The notes below the pieces were generated by a model. The model made no database searches, had not been told where the DNA came from, and was given only the letters and a program-made list of their open reading frames with translations. This document shows, piece after piece, positions 40,465 to 48,655 of a stretch of 64,000 nucleotides of DNA (position 1 is its first letter; the number at the start of each line of letters is the position of its first letter). The stretch is taken from NCBI RefSeq assembly GCF_000340885.1, contig NC_020291.1:4091001-4155000 (forward strand), given 5' to 3'. Both the position numbers and the translations under genes were made by a program. This DNA is from Clostridium saccharoperbutylacetonicum N1-4(HMT). Lineage in GTDB: Bacteria > Bacillota > Clostridia > Clostridiales > Clostridiaceae.

Positions 40465-40775
40465 TAGATATCCAAATTAATACTCAAACTTATAAATGGA
40501 ATATGTATACACTATTGAGAAATTAAAATTACAAAACTGTACTAGAAATATGATACATTTTTTCTGGAGCAGGCATGTGAAATTGAACTGATGAAAGTTC
40601 TTAATTGGGGCTTGTTTCATTTAAGCTTGTCCAGATTTTACATATGGAACACGCTGAAATGACGACAAGCCCACATTTAGAACCTTCCAGCGAAAATTTC
40701 ACTAGTCCTGCGGAAGATAAATGTGTCATATTTCGGTAATTGAAGCATAAGTCTAATTCTCGCTTTGGATATCTA
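40465..40775. mobile_element. MITE-like inverted-repeat element, copy B (full length, overlaps AraC 3' end)
   Basis: The 311-bp element starts TAGATATCC and ends GGATATCTA with TA on both sides (40463-40464 and 40776-40777). It is inverted relative to copy A and very similar to it, including the central GGGGCTTGTTTCATTT and AATGACGACAAGCCC hairpin. Its right terminus lies within the open reading frame of the AraC regulator and supplies the stop codon at 40753-40755. Confidence 0.88.
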
Positions 40776-41742
40776 TATTATCGCATAATTTCAATTTGTA
40801 TTCTCTAGGAGTCATTCCAAATTTCTCTTTAAATATCTTATAAAAATATGTAGGATTTTCGTATCCTATTATCCCAATTAAATCTACGATTGAATAATTA
40901 GTTGATTTAATTAATTCAACAGCTTTACTTAGTTTTCTTTCCTGCAATAATTCTTTAAAGGTCATCCCAGTGTGTTTTTTTATTAATTTACTAAGTTTAT
41001 AATCAGGTTGTTTTAAATTTTCAGCTATTTCAGAAAGTGTTGCAGTATCATAATATTCATCAATATATTTAAGACTTTGAATTATAAGCATTTTTTCATA
41101 GTTATCTACAGAATAAATTTCAATATCTTGTGAATTTTTAATTAATTCTACAATTAAAAGCCCTACAAGTAATTTTATTGTTGCCTTGCTCATTATTGAA
41201 GGCTCATATAATTCTATGATTATTTTCTCAATCAAATCTTGAATATTTTCTCTTTCTGAAACCTTAAAATACAGATATTCCCCTTCTTCATAGTCAGTAT
41301 ACAATGTTGTAAGTAAAAACTTACTTATAATATTTTCATTATCTAAAAGAGTTATTATATAATCAAAGAATTCAGGTCTAATTATAAAATTTATAATTAT
41401 ATCATCTTCATTTGAAGCTTTTATTTCATGAGTTATATATTGGTTTAGAAAAATCAATTCACCTTTTTGCAATATTATTTCTTTGTTATCAATAATTTGA
41501 ATTAATTTTCCTTGATAAACATAATTAAATTCAATGTAATTATGTTTATGACTAGGAAAATTTACAAATCTCGTATGCTTTCTAATATCAATTAATTCAC
41601 CTGCTGGTAATAACTTATTACTATCAATAACAAAATTCCACTCATCAGTATAAAGACTTTTATTTACAGAAGCTTCTCCATTTAATATTTGTGATTCTTC
41701 CTCTGTTAAGGCTATTAATTTATCATGAATCTCTTTCAACAT
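40753..41742 (-). CDS. AraC-family regulator of the rhamnose operon
   Basis: The 329-residue protein has an N-terminal cupin-like ligand domain (FVNFPSHKHNYIEFNYVYQGKLIQIIDNKEIILQKGELIFLNQYITHEI, residues 73-120) and a C-terminal double helix-turn-helix (TLSEIAENLKQPDYKLSKLIKKHTGMTFKELLQERKLSKAVELIKSTNYSIVDLIGIIGYENPTYFYKIFKEKFGMTPREYK). It precedes rhaB and likely activates the rhamnose genes, as RhaR/RhaS-type proteins do. The last seven residues (IDIQSEN) and the stop lie inside inverted-repeat copy B, so the native C-terminus has been replaced just after the DNA-binding domain. Confidence 0.93.
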   Translation of the reverse strand: MLKEIHDKLIALTEEESQILNGEASVNKSLYTDEWNFVIDSNKLLPAGELIDIRKHTRFVNFPSHKHNYIEFNYVYQGKLIQIIDNKEIILQKGELIFLNQYITHEIKASNEDDIIINFIIRPEFFDYIITLLDNENIISKFLLTTLYTDYEEGEYLYFKVSERENIQDLIEKIIIELYEPSIMSKATIKLLVGLLIVELIKNSQDIEIYSVDNYEKMLIIQSLKYIDEYYDTATLSEIAENLKQPDYKLSKLIKKHTGMTFKELLQERKLSKAVELIKSTNYSIVDLIGIIGYENPTYFYKIFKEKFGMTPREYKLKLCDNIDIQSEN

Positions 41743-41884
41743 TACTTATTCCTCCATAAATAATCTGCGTATCCTTTAATCAATAATATCTAAATTATAT
41801 ACATATTATATCTAACAAATTCAAATAAGCCTAGTTAGAAAAAATAGCAGCTCATTTTACTGACCTACTATCTTTTATCTATAT

Positions 41885-43273
41885 TTAATAAAAAAACTTT
41901 GGTATAGTCCTCCTATCATCCAATCCAGATATAATTGGTGGAATAAATTCATTTAATTCCAAGCCTCTACTTGATTCAGTTGTAGTAAGTTCTGCAAGCT
42001 TAGTCACTCCAACATAAACATCAGATATTTTATACCAAGTTGCATAATCAACTATTCCGGTTTGTGGCAAAGTAAAAATCTGTTGAAAAACTTTTACTGA
42101 ATTCGCAGTCTTTGGACCATATTTACCATCTTCAGCAAGCTTAGGAATAAGTGGATAGTTTCTAGCTATTCTATTTAATTGCCCTTGAATCGCTCTTACT
42201 TCAGGACCTGAAGCTCCAATAGCAAGAGGAGTTCCAGGATATGACATTGGGCTTCCAGATACTTTTTCGGCTGTAACTAATTCAATATCATCACCATAAT
42301 AATACTTTAATATATCATAAGGAACCATTCCACGCCTTCCTAATTCTTGACTTCCCCATTGGCTTAACCATTGAGGACAAGTAACGCTCTTTCCATCACA
42401 ATATTGAGTGAATAGCGGTTGTTTTTTCCCAATTCTCCTTACATAGGTTGAAAAAATCTCATCAACTATTTGACTTATATTATCATAAATGTTTCTACCA
42501 TAAGAAAAGGCTTGATCATATGCTGTAGAATTTGTAATATCAAAGTTTTTTCCTTTACCTCTATACCATTCAGTAAAAATTCTATTTAAGGTAAAAGAAA
42601 CCATGCAAAAAATATTTGCTCTTAAGGTTGACTCTGTCCAAGTTGAATATATTTCGCAGGAAGCTACATTTTTAATATAATCCTTAAATGGAACTTTATA
42701 ATTAGTGGCTGAAGGATCATTTGGACTTCCTTGATGAACTATAATATATTCTGGAACTATAGGCTGTGGCAACACTACTCCTGAAGTTGGAGGAGGCACT
42801 GGTTTATCAACCTCTTCTGGAATCTTAGGTGGATAATTTCCATTTAGTGTATTTGGGGGTATATCTATAATTTGCTGCCTCATACTTCCCCTGCCTAAAT
42901 TAATCTCTAAATTACATATTTGAAATGCAACTTGTGTTGGAAATACCTGGCACCCTCTTATAACTATTGGATTAAATCCACTTCTTTCAACCGTTATATC
43001 ATAAAGACTATATGGCATTTGGTTATTATTTTCATTTAAAGAATATTCTAACGGAGGTGCTGGTAATTCTATAACTTGAGTTAAACCTACTGAATTTGTA
43101 ATGAGTTCAATATTTTTTGTGCTTCCCGCGTTAGTAATCCCTGTTACTGTTATTTTTGCACCATCAATTGGAATATAATTACCGCCTCTAAAGCATTGGA
43201 TTTTTAGACCTCCAGTATTTGATAAAGCATTTCCATTACTTGTTGTAACATTTCCGCTGTTTATATTTTCCAT
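41885..43273 (-). CDS. Peptidoglycan-binding-domain protein, probably spore/cell-wall associated
   Basis: The 462-residue protein has no signal peptide. A beta-sandwich (about residues 22-125: GGLKIQCFRGGNYIPIDGAKITVTG...YDITVERSGFNPIVIRGCQVF) resembles a carboxypeptidase-regulatory-like domain. A proline-rich linker and a middle region of unknown type (residues 185-330, CDGKSVTCPQWLSQWGSQELGRRG) follow. A PG_binding_1 domain ends it (LAIGASGPEVRAIQGQLNRIA...DGKYGPKTANSVKVFQQ, about 350-420). The missing signal peptide suits spore-coat or mother-cell lytic proteins. The middle part may hold a SpoIID/SleB-like function, but no catalytic motif is recognised. Confidence 0.8.
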   Translation of the reverse strand: MENINSGNVTTSNGNALSNTGGLKIQCFRGGNYIPIDGAKITVTGITNAGSTKNIELITNSVGLTQVIELPAPPLEYSLNENNNQMPYSLYDITVERSGFNPIVIRGCQVFPTQVAFQICNLEINLGRGSMRQQIIDIPPNTLNGNYPPKIPEEVDKPVPPPTSGVVLPQPIVPEYIIVHQGSPNDPSATNYKVPFKDYIKNVASCEIYSTWTESTLRANIFCMVSFTLNRIFTEWYRGKGKNFDITNSTAYDQAFSYGRNIYDNISQIVDEIFSTYVRRIGKKQPLFTQYCDGKSVTCPQWLSQWGSQELGRRGMVPYDILKYYYGDDIELVTAEKVSGSPMSYPGTPLAIGASGPEVRAIQGQLNRIARNYPLIPKLAEDGKYGPKTANSVKVFQQIFTLPQTGIVDYATWYKISDVYVGVTKLAELTTTESSRGLELNEFIPPIISGLDDRRTIPKFFY

Positions 43274-43339
43274 AACATTCCTCTTAATATTTTTTCAGAA
43301 TATTATACTTATTAAAAGTAATATTTATTACTAATATAT

Positions 43340-44230
43340 TTATTTTCTAGAAAGTCTAATTTGTGGTATCAATATTCCAATTAGTATAAGAATGCAGCCT
43401 AAGTATGCTCTAATGCTCATGGTTTCCCCTAAAATAAGCATTCCTCCTATAGCACCAAATACTGATTCCATGCTCATTATAATAGCAGCATGAGAGGGTT
43501 TAGCATTTTTTTGCGCAACTACTTGTAAGGTATAAGCTACCCCTGTAGAGAAAAGCCCCCCATATAGAATAGGAACTAAAGCATTAGATATACTTGTAAG
43601 AGTAATACTTTCAAATAAAAAAGCTGATATTAGACTTAAACCAGAACTTGTTGCAAATTGCAGACAAGATAATTTTAAAGAATCTACCTTATTACAAAAA
43701 TAATCTATTGTTAAAATATGTAGTGCAAAGAAAAAGGCACATATAAGTTCAAACATATCTCCAAAACCAATTCTAAAGTTTTCATTTATACTTAATAAAT
43801 ATAAACCAGCTACCGCAAGAATTACTCCAATCCATAGTTTCTTACCAATTTTATGACCTAGAATAATGCCTATTATAGGAACTATAACCATGTAAAGTGC
43901 AGTAATAAAGCTAGCATTTCCAGCAGTTGTATAAATAAGACCAAACTGTTGAAGGGATGATCCCATAAATAATATAGTTCCAACTAGGACACCAGACAAA
44001 ATTGTTTTTTTAGTGCTCGCTTCGTTTTTATTTTTTACATTGCTTTGATTTCTTTTATTAAAGAAAATGATTAACGGCAGAAGAGATAAACTTCCAAGAG
44101 CAAACCTCAGTCCATTAAAGGTAAACACCCCTATATATTGAGAACCTACTCTTTGTGCAACAAATGCAAATCCCCAAATAGCTGCTGTAAGTAATAACAG
44201 CAGATTAGCTTGTACTCTTTTATTATTCAT
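43340..44230 (-). CDS. EamA/DMT-family transporter
   Basis: The ATG at 44230 (296 residues, MNNKRVQANLLLLLTAAIWGFAFV...) follows AAGGGGGAA. Two EamA repeats of five helices each are visible: AAIWGFAFVAQRVG and GSLSLLPLI in the first, FFFALHILTIDYF and VFGAIGGMLILGE in the second. The family exports amino acids, metabolites or drugs; the substrate is unknown. It starts 52 nt after the DUF1646 gene and may be cotranscribed with it. Confidence 0.92.
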   Translation of the reverse strand: MNNKRVQANLLLLLTAAIWGFAFVAQRVGSQYIGVFTFNGLRFALGSLSLLPLIIFFNKRNQSNVKNKNEASTKKTILSGVLVGTILFMGSSLQQFGLIYTTAGNASFITALYMVIVPIIGIILGHKIGKKLWIGVILAVAGLYLLSINENFRIGFGDMFELICAFFFALHILTIDYFCNKVDSLKLSCLQFATSSGLSLISAFLFESITLTSISNALVPILYGGLFSTGVAYTLQVVAQKNAKPSHAAIIMSMESVFGAIGGMLILGETMSIRAYLGCILILIGILIPQIRLSRK

Positions 44231-44282
44231 TATATATATTTCCCCCTTAAATTTTGTCATATTATCATTTGTTAATATTATT

Positions 44283-45314
44283 TTACAATATAAATAAAAT
44301 CACATAATATATTAACATAATTATGAGTCCAAGTGGTACCCCAAGTTTAATCCATTCTCTGCTTTGAATCTTAAGTTTGCCTGCAGTAATAATGTTAGGA
44401 ATATTCCCTGGAATCATCATCCCTCCACTTATTAATAATCCCATTAATACAGCCTTAATTTGTAACTGAGACATTTTATTACTAACCTCGGCTGCTGCCA
44501 GGGTTGCATTATCTAATACTGCAGAAGACATATTAAACCAATATAAATATCCTGTATGAAGATTAATTACATAAGTATCTATTATCGGTTTAAACCCTTC
44601 CCCAAGCAGCTCTAAAGCAATAATAAATATTAAAATTTTAAATGCTCTTATTATTATTGCAGCATTTGTCTCTTCTATAATTATTTCTTCCTCCTTGTCC
44701 TCATGTGCCTTTTCTTGAATACCAAATGACGCTCCAATAAGTCCAAGAATCAATATTCCAGGAATAATGTAAACACCAAACTGCTCTAAAAGATACCAAA
44801 AACTTTCATCAAGTTTAGAAATTACTGTTGTTGATAGTGGTTCTCCTATTGGAGTCAATACTGCTCCCATTCCAATAGAAAAACAAGCTACTATATCAAC
44901 ATTTATCTTATTTTTTCTACTAATTGGAAGTATACTTACTATTTCTATTAAAAGTAAGGCTGCAATTATTGCTGTTATTACACTTGATATAAGCCCAATA
45001 ATCATTATTAACAAAAATATAAAAAGCTTTAATGGAATGTACTTTAAAATATAATTTAATGCTGCTTCTACATGGGTAGATATTGCTTTAAACATGAATC
45101 CACCTATTAATACTACACAAGTTATTACATACATAAATTTATTTTGAAATATATTAATAAAAAGTTCCTTACTTAAGGAACCTGATGTAATAGCTGCTAA
45201 CATTCCCACAGTAAACAAAAAAAATTCAAGATTACTTTCAACTTGCTTCGATAAAATCGGTAATGTAAAAGTTATTACTAAAAGTAAGATCAATATATAC
45301 ATCACCTTTACCAC
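44283..45314 (-). CDS. DUF1646-family membrane transporter
   Basis: The 343-residue protein has about ten helices and matches the DUF1646 family, distant relatives of ion transporters. Signatures include EFFLFTVGMLAAITSGSLSKELF, LLLIEIVSILPISRKNKINVDIVACFSIGMGAVLTPIGEPLSTTVISKL and SSAVLDNATLAAAEVSNKM. The GAVLTPIGEPLS and DNATLAAAE segments resemble the paired re-entrant motifs of NhaD/ArsB-like carriers. A GTG at 45314 gives the longest frame; an ATG at 45302 is also possible since AAAGGG precedes both. It is preceded by a promoter and a hairpin that could be an attenuator. Confidence 0.85.
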   Translation of the reverse strand: MVKVMYILILLLVITFTLPILSKQVESNLEFFLFTVGMLAAITSGSLSKELFINIFQNKFMYVITCVVLIGGFMFKAISTHVEAALNYILKYIPLKLFIFLLIMIIGLISSVITAIIAALLLIEIVSILPISRKNKINVDIVACFSIGMGAVLTPIGEPLSTTVISKLDESFWYLLEQFGVYIIPGILILGLIGASFGIQEKAHEDKEEEIIIEETNAAIIIRAFKILIFIIALELLGEGFKPIIDTYVINLHTGYLYWFNMSSAVLDNATLAAAEVSNKMSQLQIKAVLMGLLISGGMMIPGNIPNIITAGKLKIQSREWIKLGVPLGLIIMLIYYVILFIL

Positions 45315-45409
45315 ACCCTTTCTATTATTAAAGTTAATTTAAATCTAAAAGCTTTTACACTTAATTTTCAACTATAATTAACCATGTTATTGTATCATAT
45401 AACCTTTAA

Positions 45410-45455
45410 ATTAAAAAATGAGAAACTCGAAAAATGAGTTTCCCACGTCAGAAAC
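45410..45455 (-). promoter_or_regulatory. Candidate transcription attenuator of the DUF1646 gene
   Basis: On the minus strand, GAAACTC (45442-45436) pairs with GAGTTTC (45428-45422) and is followed by TCATTTTTTAATTT, a terminator-like structure about 100 nt before the start codon. Just upstream, GTTTC (45455-45451) can instead pair with the GAAAC (45442-45438) of the terminator. The two structures exclude each other. The ligand or trigger is unknown. Confidence 0.45.
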
Positions 45456-45490
45456 AAATTATATATAGGTAATTAATAATCCTATTTTAT

Positions 45491-45518
45491 ATAGTATCAC
45501 AGTTCCAACATTTGTCAA
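45491..45518 (-). promoter_or_regulatory. Sigma-A-type promoter for the DUF1646 gene
   Basis: TTGACA (45518-45513) and TACTAT (45496-45491) are 16 nt apart, with TGA just upstream of the -10 as an extended element. A transcript would pass through the hairpin at 45410-45455 before the gene. Confidence 0.55.
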
Positions 45519-45593
45519 ATACTATACGCTTTACCTTTAATCAAATATGAATACAGTCTCATTCCCTTTATATGTAATTAATTGAATATTTTC

Positions 45594-45622
45594 TTGACTT
45601 TATACATTAACTTACATATAAT
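45594..45622 (+). promoter_or_regulatory. Sigma-A-type promoter of the amt-glnK operon
   Basis: TTGACT (45594-45599) and TATAAT (45617-45622) have the ideal 17-nt spacing. Transcription should start near 45629, about 15 nt before the first hexaloop hairpin of the leader. Confidence 0.8.
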
Positions 45623-45643
45623 GAAAATAAATATAATACCCAC

Positions 45644-45750
45644 GGCAAAGTCGCCTAATATTTATTAATATTAGGTGACTTTTCGTTTTTATGGAATTCC
45701 CCCCCAATGACAATGGAGTCAAAGTTTAATTACTTTGACTCTGTTTTTTA
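45644..45750 (+). promoter_or_regulatory. ANTAR-type antitermination leader upstream of amt-glnK
   Basis: Hairpin P1, GGC-AAAGTC-GCC (45644-45655), and hairpin P2, TGAC-AATGGA-GTCA (45708-45721), both have six-base loops with A at position 1 and G at position 4. This is the signature recognised by ANTAR-domain antiterminators. Terminator T1 (AAAGTCGCCTAATA at 45647 with TATTAGGTGACTTT to 45682, then CGTTTTT) uses the 3' half of P1. Terminator T2 (GAGTCAAAGT at 45716 with ACTTTGACTC to 45741, then TGTTTTTTAG) uses the 3' half of P2. Hairpin and terminator exclude each other in both cases. Confidence 0.7.
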
Positions 45751-45819
45751 GCTCAGATTTCATTTAAATTTTAAATGAAGCTTTACTTAGAAATCCATTC
45801 TAGAAAGGAGGTTTTAAAA

Positions 45820-46107
45820 ATGAAAAAGAATAGTTTGATTTCTTCACCAGAAAAATCGAAAGTTATAACCATTAATATTCTTTTTATTACTACTCTAATG
45901 ATTATTTTTTTAGGAATATTTTTTAGCATTTTTAGTCTGATTAATAATATTCATTTTAAAGTTCTAAGTTCTTCAATATCAGGTGCGATTTTTGGAATTT
46001 TAGTTTTATATTTGGGAATAAGATACTATTTATCAGTTACTAAATTAAGAGAAGAATTATATGAATCTTCAGCTAAATTTTCATGGAGAAATTTTAAACG
46101 AAAATAA
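45820..46107 (+). CDS. Small two-helix membrane protein at the head of the amt operon
   Basis: The ATG at 45820 (95 residues, MKKNSLISSPEKS...) has AAAGGAGG upstream; a longer frame begins within the leader and lacks a site. Two hydrophobic helices (VITINILFITTLMIIFLGIFFSIFSLI and ISGAIFGILVLYLGIRYYL) are followed by a basic tail (KFSWRNFKRK). The family is not recognised. It lies 51 nt before the ammonium transporter gene, behind the same antitermination leader, so it is probably expressed under nitrogen limitation and may assist or regulate Amt. That role is inference. Confidence 0.78.
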   Translation: MKKNSLISSPEKSKVITINILFITTLMIIFLGIFFSIFSLINNIHFKVLSSSISGAIFGILVLYLGIRYYLSVTKLREELYESSAKFSWRNFKRK

Positions 46108-46158
46108 ATTTTTTAATTTAGGTAAATATAAAAATTGTTTTAATTTGGAGGTTAGGTT

Positions 46159-47745
46159 ATGAAAAAATCAATAAAATTAGGTGCTATTATATTGTTTCTT
46201 GGCGTATTAGCCTTTGTGTTAGCTCTTGCCCTTTCAGTATCTGGAGGTTCTGACCCAACTGGTGCTTCTTACGTTGCTGCAACAGGAAGTGAAACCTTGG
46301 CTGATGTAGCAACTACAGCTAATAAAGGTTATTATGGAGCAAATTTCACTTGGGTTATGATTACAGGCTTTATGGTTTTCTTCTTTCAGTGCGGATTTGC
46401 TATGGTTGAAACAGGCTTTTGCCGTGGTAAAAATGCTGCCCATACTATGACAATGAACTTTATGGTATTTTTAGTTGGTGCGATTGGATATTTTCTAACA
46501 GGCTTTGCTATTCAATTTGGAGGTTCTGGCGGTGCAGCAGGTCTTGGCTCTGGTGGTGCTGCATTAGGCTCAATGCTTTCAATACCTGGCCTTGGCGGTA
46601 TCATGGGGTATAATGGTTTCATGTTATCTGGTACTGGTGTTTATGATCCAGGAATATATGCATTATTTTTCTTCCAAATGGTTTTCATGGATACCACAGT
46701 GACAATTCCTACAGGTGCTGTAGCCGAAAGAGTTAAATATTCTGCAATTGTTATTTTATCTTTCTTTATCTCTATGTTCTTATATCCTTTCTTTGGAAAC
46801 TGGGTATGGGGTGGCGGTTGGCTATCAACCCTTGGTAAAAATTTTGGTCTTGGTCATGGTGTCGTTGATTTTGCCGGATCTGCTGTAGTTCACTCTATGG
46901 GGGGTATGCTTGCTTTAGCTGGTGCAATTGTCATAGGTCCTCGTATTGGTAAATTCAAAAAAGATGGAACTGCACGACCTTTTCCTGGGCATGACATTCC
47001 AATGGCAATTATAGGCACAATTGTTTTATTCTTCTGCTGGTTCTCATTTAACGCTGGTTCGACCCTAAATGCATCTGATTTTAGACTTGCTGTTGTTGCA
47101 ACAAACACAATGATAGCTGGTGCAATAGGTGGACTTATTGCGATGTTTTATATGTGGATTAAGTATGGAAAACCAGATCCTTCAATGACAGCAAATGGCG
47201 CTCTTGCTGGACTTGTTGCAATCACAGCTCCTTGTGCTTTTGTAAATGCACCTTCTGCTTTCTTTATTGGCGCAATTGCTGGATTGCTTGTATGTGTTTC
47301 TGTTGCCTTTGTAGAAAATAAATTAAAGCTTGATGATCCAGTTGGTGCAATTTCTGTTCACTGCACAAATGGACTTTGGGGTGTTATTTCTTTAGGTCTC
47401 TTTGCTGATGGGTCTTATGGTGATGGATTAAATGGAGTTACCGGAGGCGTTACTGGTTTATTCTTTGGTGATCCTTCTCAGCTTATAGCTCAATTAATTG
47501 CTGTTGTTGTTTTATTTGTTTGGGGCTTTGGAGTTTCTTATGTTTTCTTAAAAATTCTAGATAAAGTGTGGGGCATAAGAGTTTCACCTGAGGTTGAATT
47601 AAATGGTTTAGATATTCCTGAAATGGGTGTTTCAGCATATCCAGATTTAGAATTATTAAAATCGCCTGAGCTTGATTACGAATCTCCTGAAAATATTGAA
47701 ATTAAACAATTAGCAAAATTTAAGGAAACTACTCAGCCAATATAG
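46159..47745 (+). CDS. amt: Ammonium transporter, Amt family
   Basis: The 528-residue protein has an N-terminal hydrophobic segment (residues 7-30), then the Amt core: WVMITGFMVFFFQCGFAMVETGFCRGKNAAHTMTMNFM (residues 65-102), DFAGSAVVHSMGGMLALAGAIVIGPR around residue 239 with the first pore His, and GAISVHCTNGLWGVISLGLFADG with the second pore His. FFCWFSFNAGSTLNAS is also typical. The long cytoplasmic tail (about 60 residues after the last helix) is the usual site of GlnK contact. The PII gene follows by 23 nt, supporting direct control of the channel. Confidence 0.97.
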   Translation: MKKSIKLGAIILFLGVLAFVLALALSVSGGSDPTGASYVAATGSETLADVATTANKGYYGANFTWVMITGFMVFFFQCGFAMVETGFCRGKNAAHTMTMNFMVFLVGAIGYFLTGFAIQFGGSGGAAGLGSGGAALGSMLSIPGLGGIMGYNGFMLSGTGVYDPGIYALFFFQMVFMDTTVTIPTGAVAERVKYSAIVILSFFISMFLYPFFGNWVWGGGWLSTLGKNFGLGHGVVDFAGSAVVHSMGGMLALAGAIVIGPRIGKFKKDGTARPFPGHDIPMAIIGTIVLFFCWFSFNAGSTLNASDFRLAVVATNTMIAGAIGGLIAMFYMWIKYGKPDPSMTANGALAGLVAITAPCAFVNAPSAFFIGAIAGLLVCVSVAFVENKLKLDDPVGAISVHCTNGLWGVISLGLFADGSYGDGLNGVTGGVTGLFFGDPSQLIAQLIAVVVLFVWGFGVSYVFLKILDKVWGIRVSPEVELNGLDIPEMGVSAYPDLELLKSPELDYESPENIEIKQLAKFKETTQPI

Positions 47746-47768
47746 CTAATTAAGAAGGATGTGATAAT

Positions 47769-48107
47769 ATGAAAAAATTAGAGATTGTAATTAAAAGCGA
47801 AAAATTAGAAGAATTGAAAAAAATACTAACTGAATGCAATGCTACTGGAGTTATGATTTCAAATATTATGGGATACGGTAATCAAAAAGGTTACAAGAAA
47901 ATTTATAGAGGAACAGAATATAGTGTTAACCTACTTCCAAAAGTTAAAGTTGAAACAGTTGTAGCTCCTGAAATAGCTGAATTGATAATAGATAAAGTTT
48001 TAAAGGAAATCAGCACTGGTAATTATGGAGATGGAAAGATTTTTATTTACGATGCCGAAGATGTTGTAAGGATACGAACTGGTGAACGTGGAAAAGATGC
48101 ATTATAA
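47769..48107 (+). CDS. glnK: Nitrogen regulatory PII protein GlnK
   Basis: The 112-residue protein is a full-length PII protein. It has MKKLEIVIKSEKLEELKKILTECNATGVMISNIMGYGNQKG, the T-loop GTEYSVNLLPKVKVETVV whose Tyr (near residue 51) is the uridylylation position, the B-loop TGNYGDGKIFIYDAEDVVRIRTGERG that binds ATP, and a normal C-terminus. Paired with amt it should plug the ammonium channel when 2-oxoglutarate is low. The gene follows amt by 23 nt and shares the antitermination leader. Confidence 0.96.
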   Translation: MKKLEIVIKSEKLEELKKILTECNATGVMISNIMGYGNQKGYKKIYRGTEYSVNLLPKVKVETVVAPEIAELIIDKVLKEISTGNYGDGKIFIYDAEDVVRIRTGERGKDAL

Positions 48108-48113
48108 AACCAA

Positions 48114-48141
48114 TTGATTTTATCAATTAATTTGGTATAAT
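48114..48141 (+). promoter_or_regulatory. Promoter upstream of the HNH gene
   Basis: TTGATT (48114-48119) and TATAAT (48136-48141) are 16 nt apart, directly after the glnK stop codon. The gene at 48179 therefore probably has its own transcript. Confidence 0.6.
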
Positions 48142-48178
48142 TTAAGTATAATGAGTTACTGCATAAGAGGAGGAATTT

Positions 48179-48475
48179 ATGGCACAAAACCATATTTGTG
48201 AATTATGTAATAGAAATGTTCCTATTATTACTAAACATCACTTAATTCCCTTAGCAAAAGGTGGAAGAAAATTTGAAACACTTTCTTTATGTACAGCTTG
48301 TCATCAACAAATTCATGCACTTTTTACAAATCGTGAATTAGCAACCCATTATTATTCTCTTGAGTCTTTAAAAAAAGATTACAAGATAATTAAATACCTT
48401 AGGTTTATAGAAAACATCCCAGGGGATTACGAATTAACAATAAAAAAATCAAGGCGCGTTAGAAAAAGTAGTTAA
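48179..48475 (+). CDS. HNH-type small nuclease-like protein
   Basis: The 98-residue protein has a beta-beta-alpha-metal core: CELCNRNVPIITKHHLIPLAKGGRKFETLSLCTACHQQIHALF. One CxxC pair (residues 8-11) and a second (CTAC, residues 40-43) bind structural zinc, while HH (near 21-22) and H (near 48) fit the HNH active site. The C-terminus is basic (KKSRRVRKSS), suiting DNA binding. GAGGAGGAATTT precedes the ATG and a promoter separates it from glnK. Such short HNH proteins are widespread in Firmicutes without a known role. Confidence 0.88.
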   Translation: MAQNHICELCNRNVPIITKHHLIPLAKGGRKFETLSLCTACHQQIHALFTNRELATHYYSLESLKKDYKIIKYLRFIENIPGDYELTIKKSRRVRKSS

Positions 48476-48487
48476 AAATATTTAAAA

Positions 48488-48655
48488 TATATTAAAACAA
48501 AAGTGTCTGCGACAGCTTAATTAATATTGAATGATTAATGAAGATATTCCGTCGGAATATCTTCATTTTAATATGCTTCAGATTGAAAATAGTTTCCCCA
48601 CTCTTTATAAATAAGATCCGTTGTTGCAGCATAGCTGCTCTTTTTATAGGTAAAA
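48488..48655. repeat. Mosaic repeat, locus R2 left part (direct copy of R3)
   Basis: The order AAAAGTGTCTGCGACA, an ATTGAATGATTAATG stretch, a perfect hairpin (GAAGATATTCC-GTC-GGAATATCTTC, 48540-48564), CTTCA.TTTTAATATG, then TTCCCCACTCT is repeated in the same order at 49507-49640. It leads into the 41-bp hairpin array. Confidence 0.8.
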
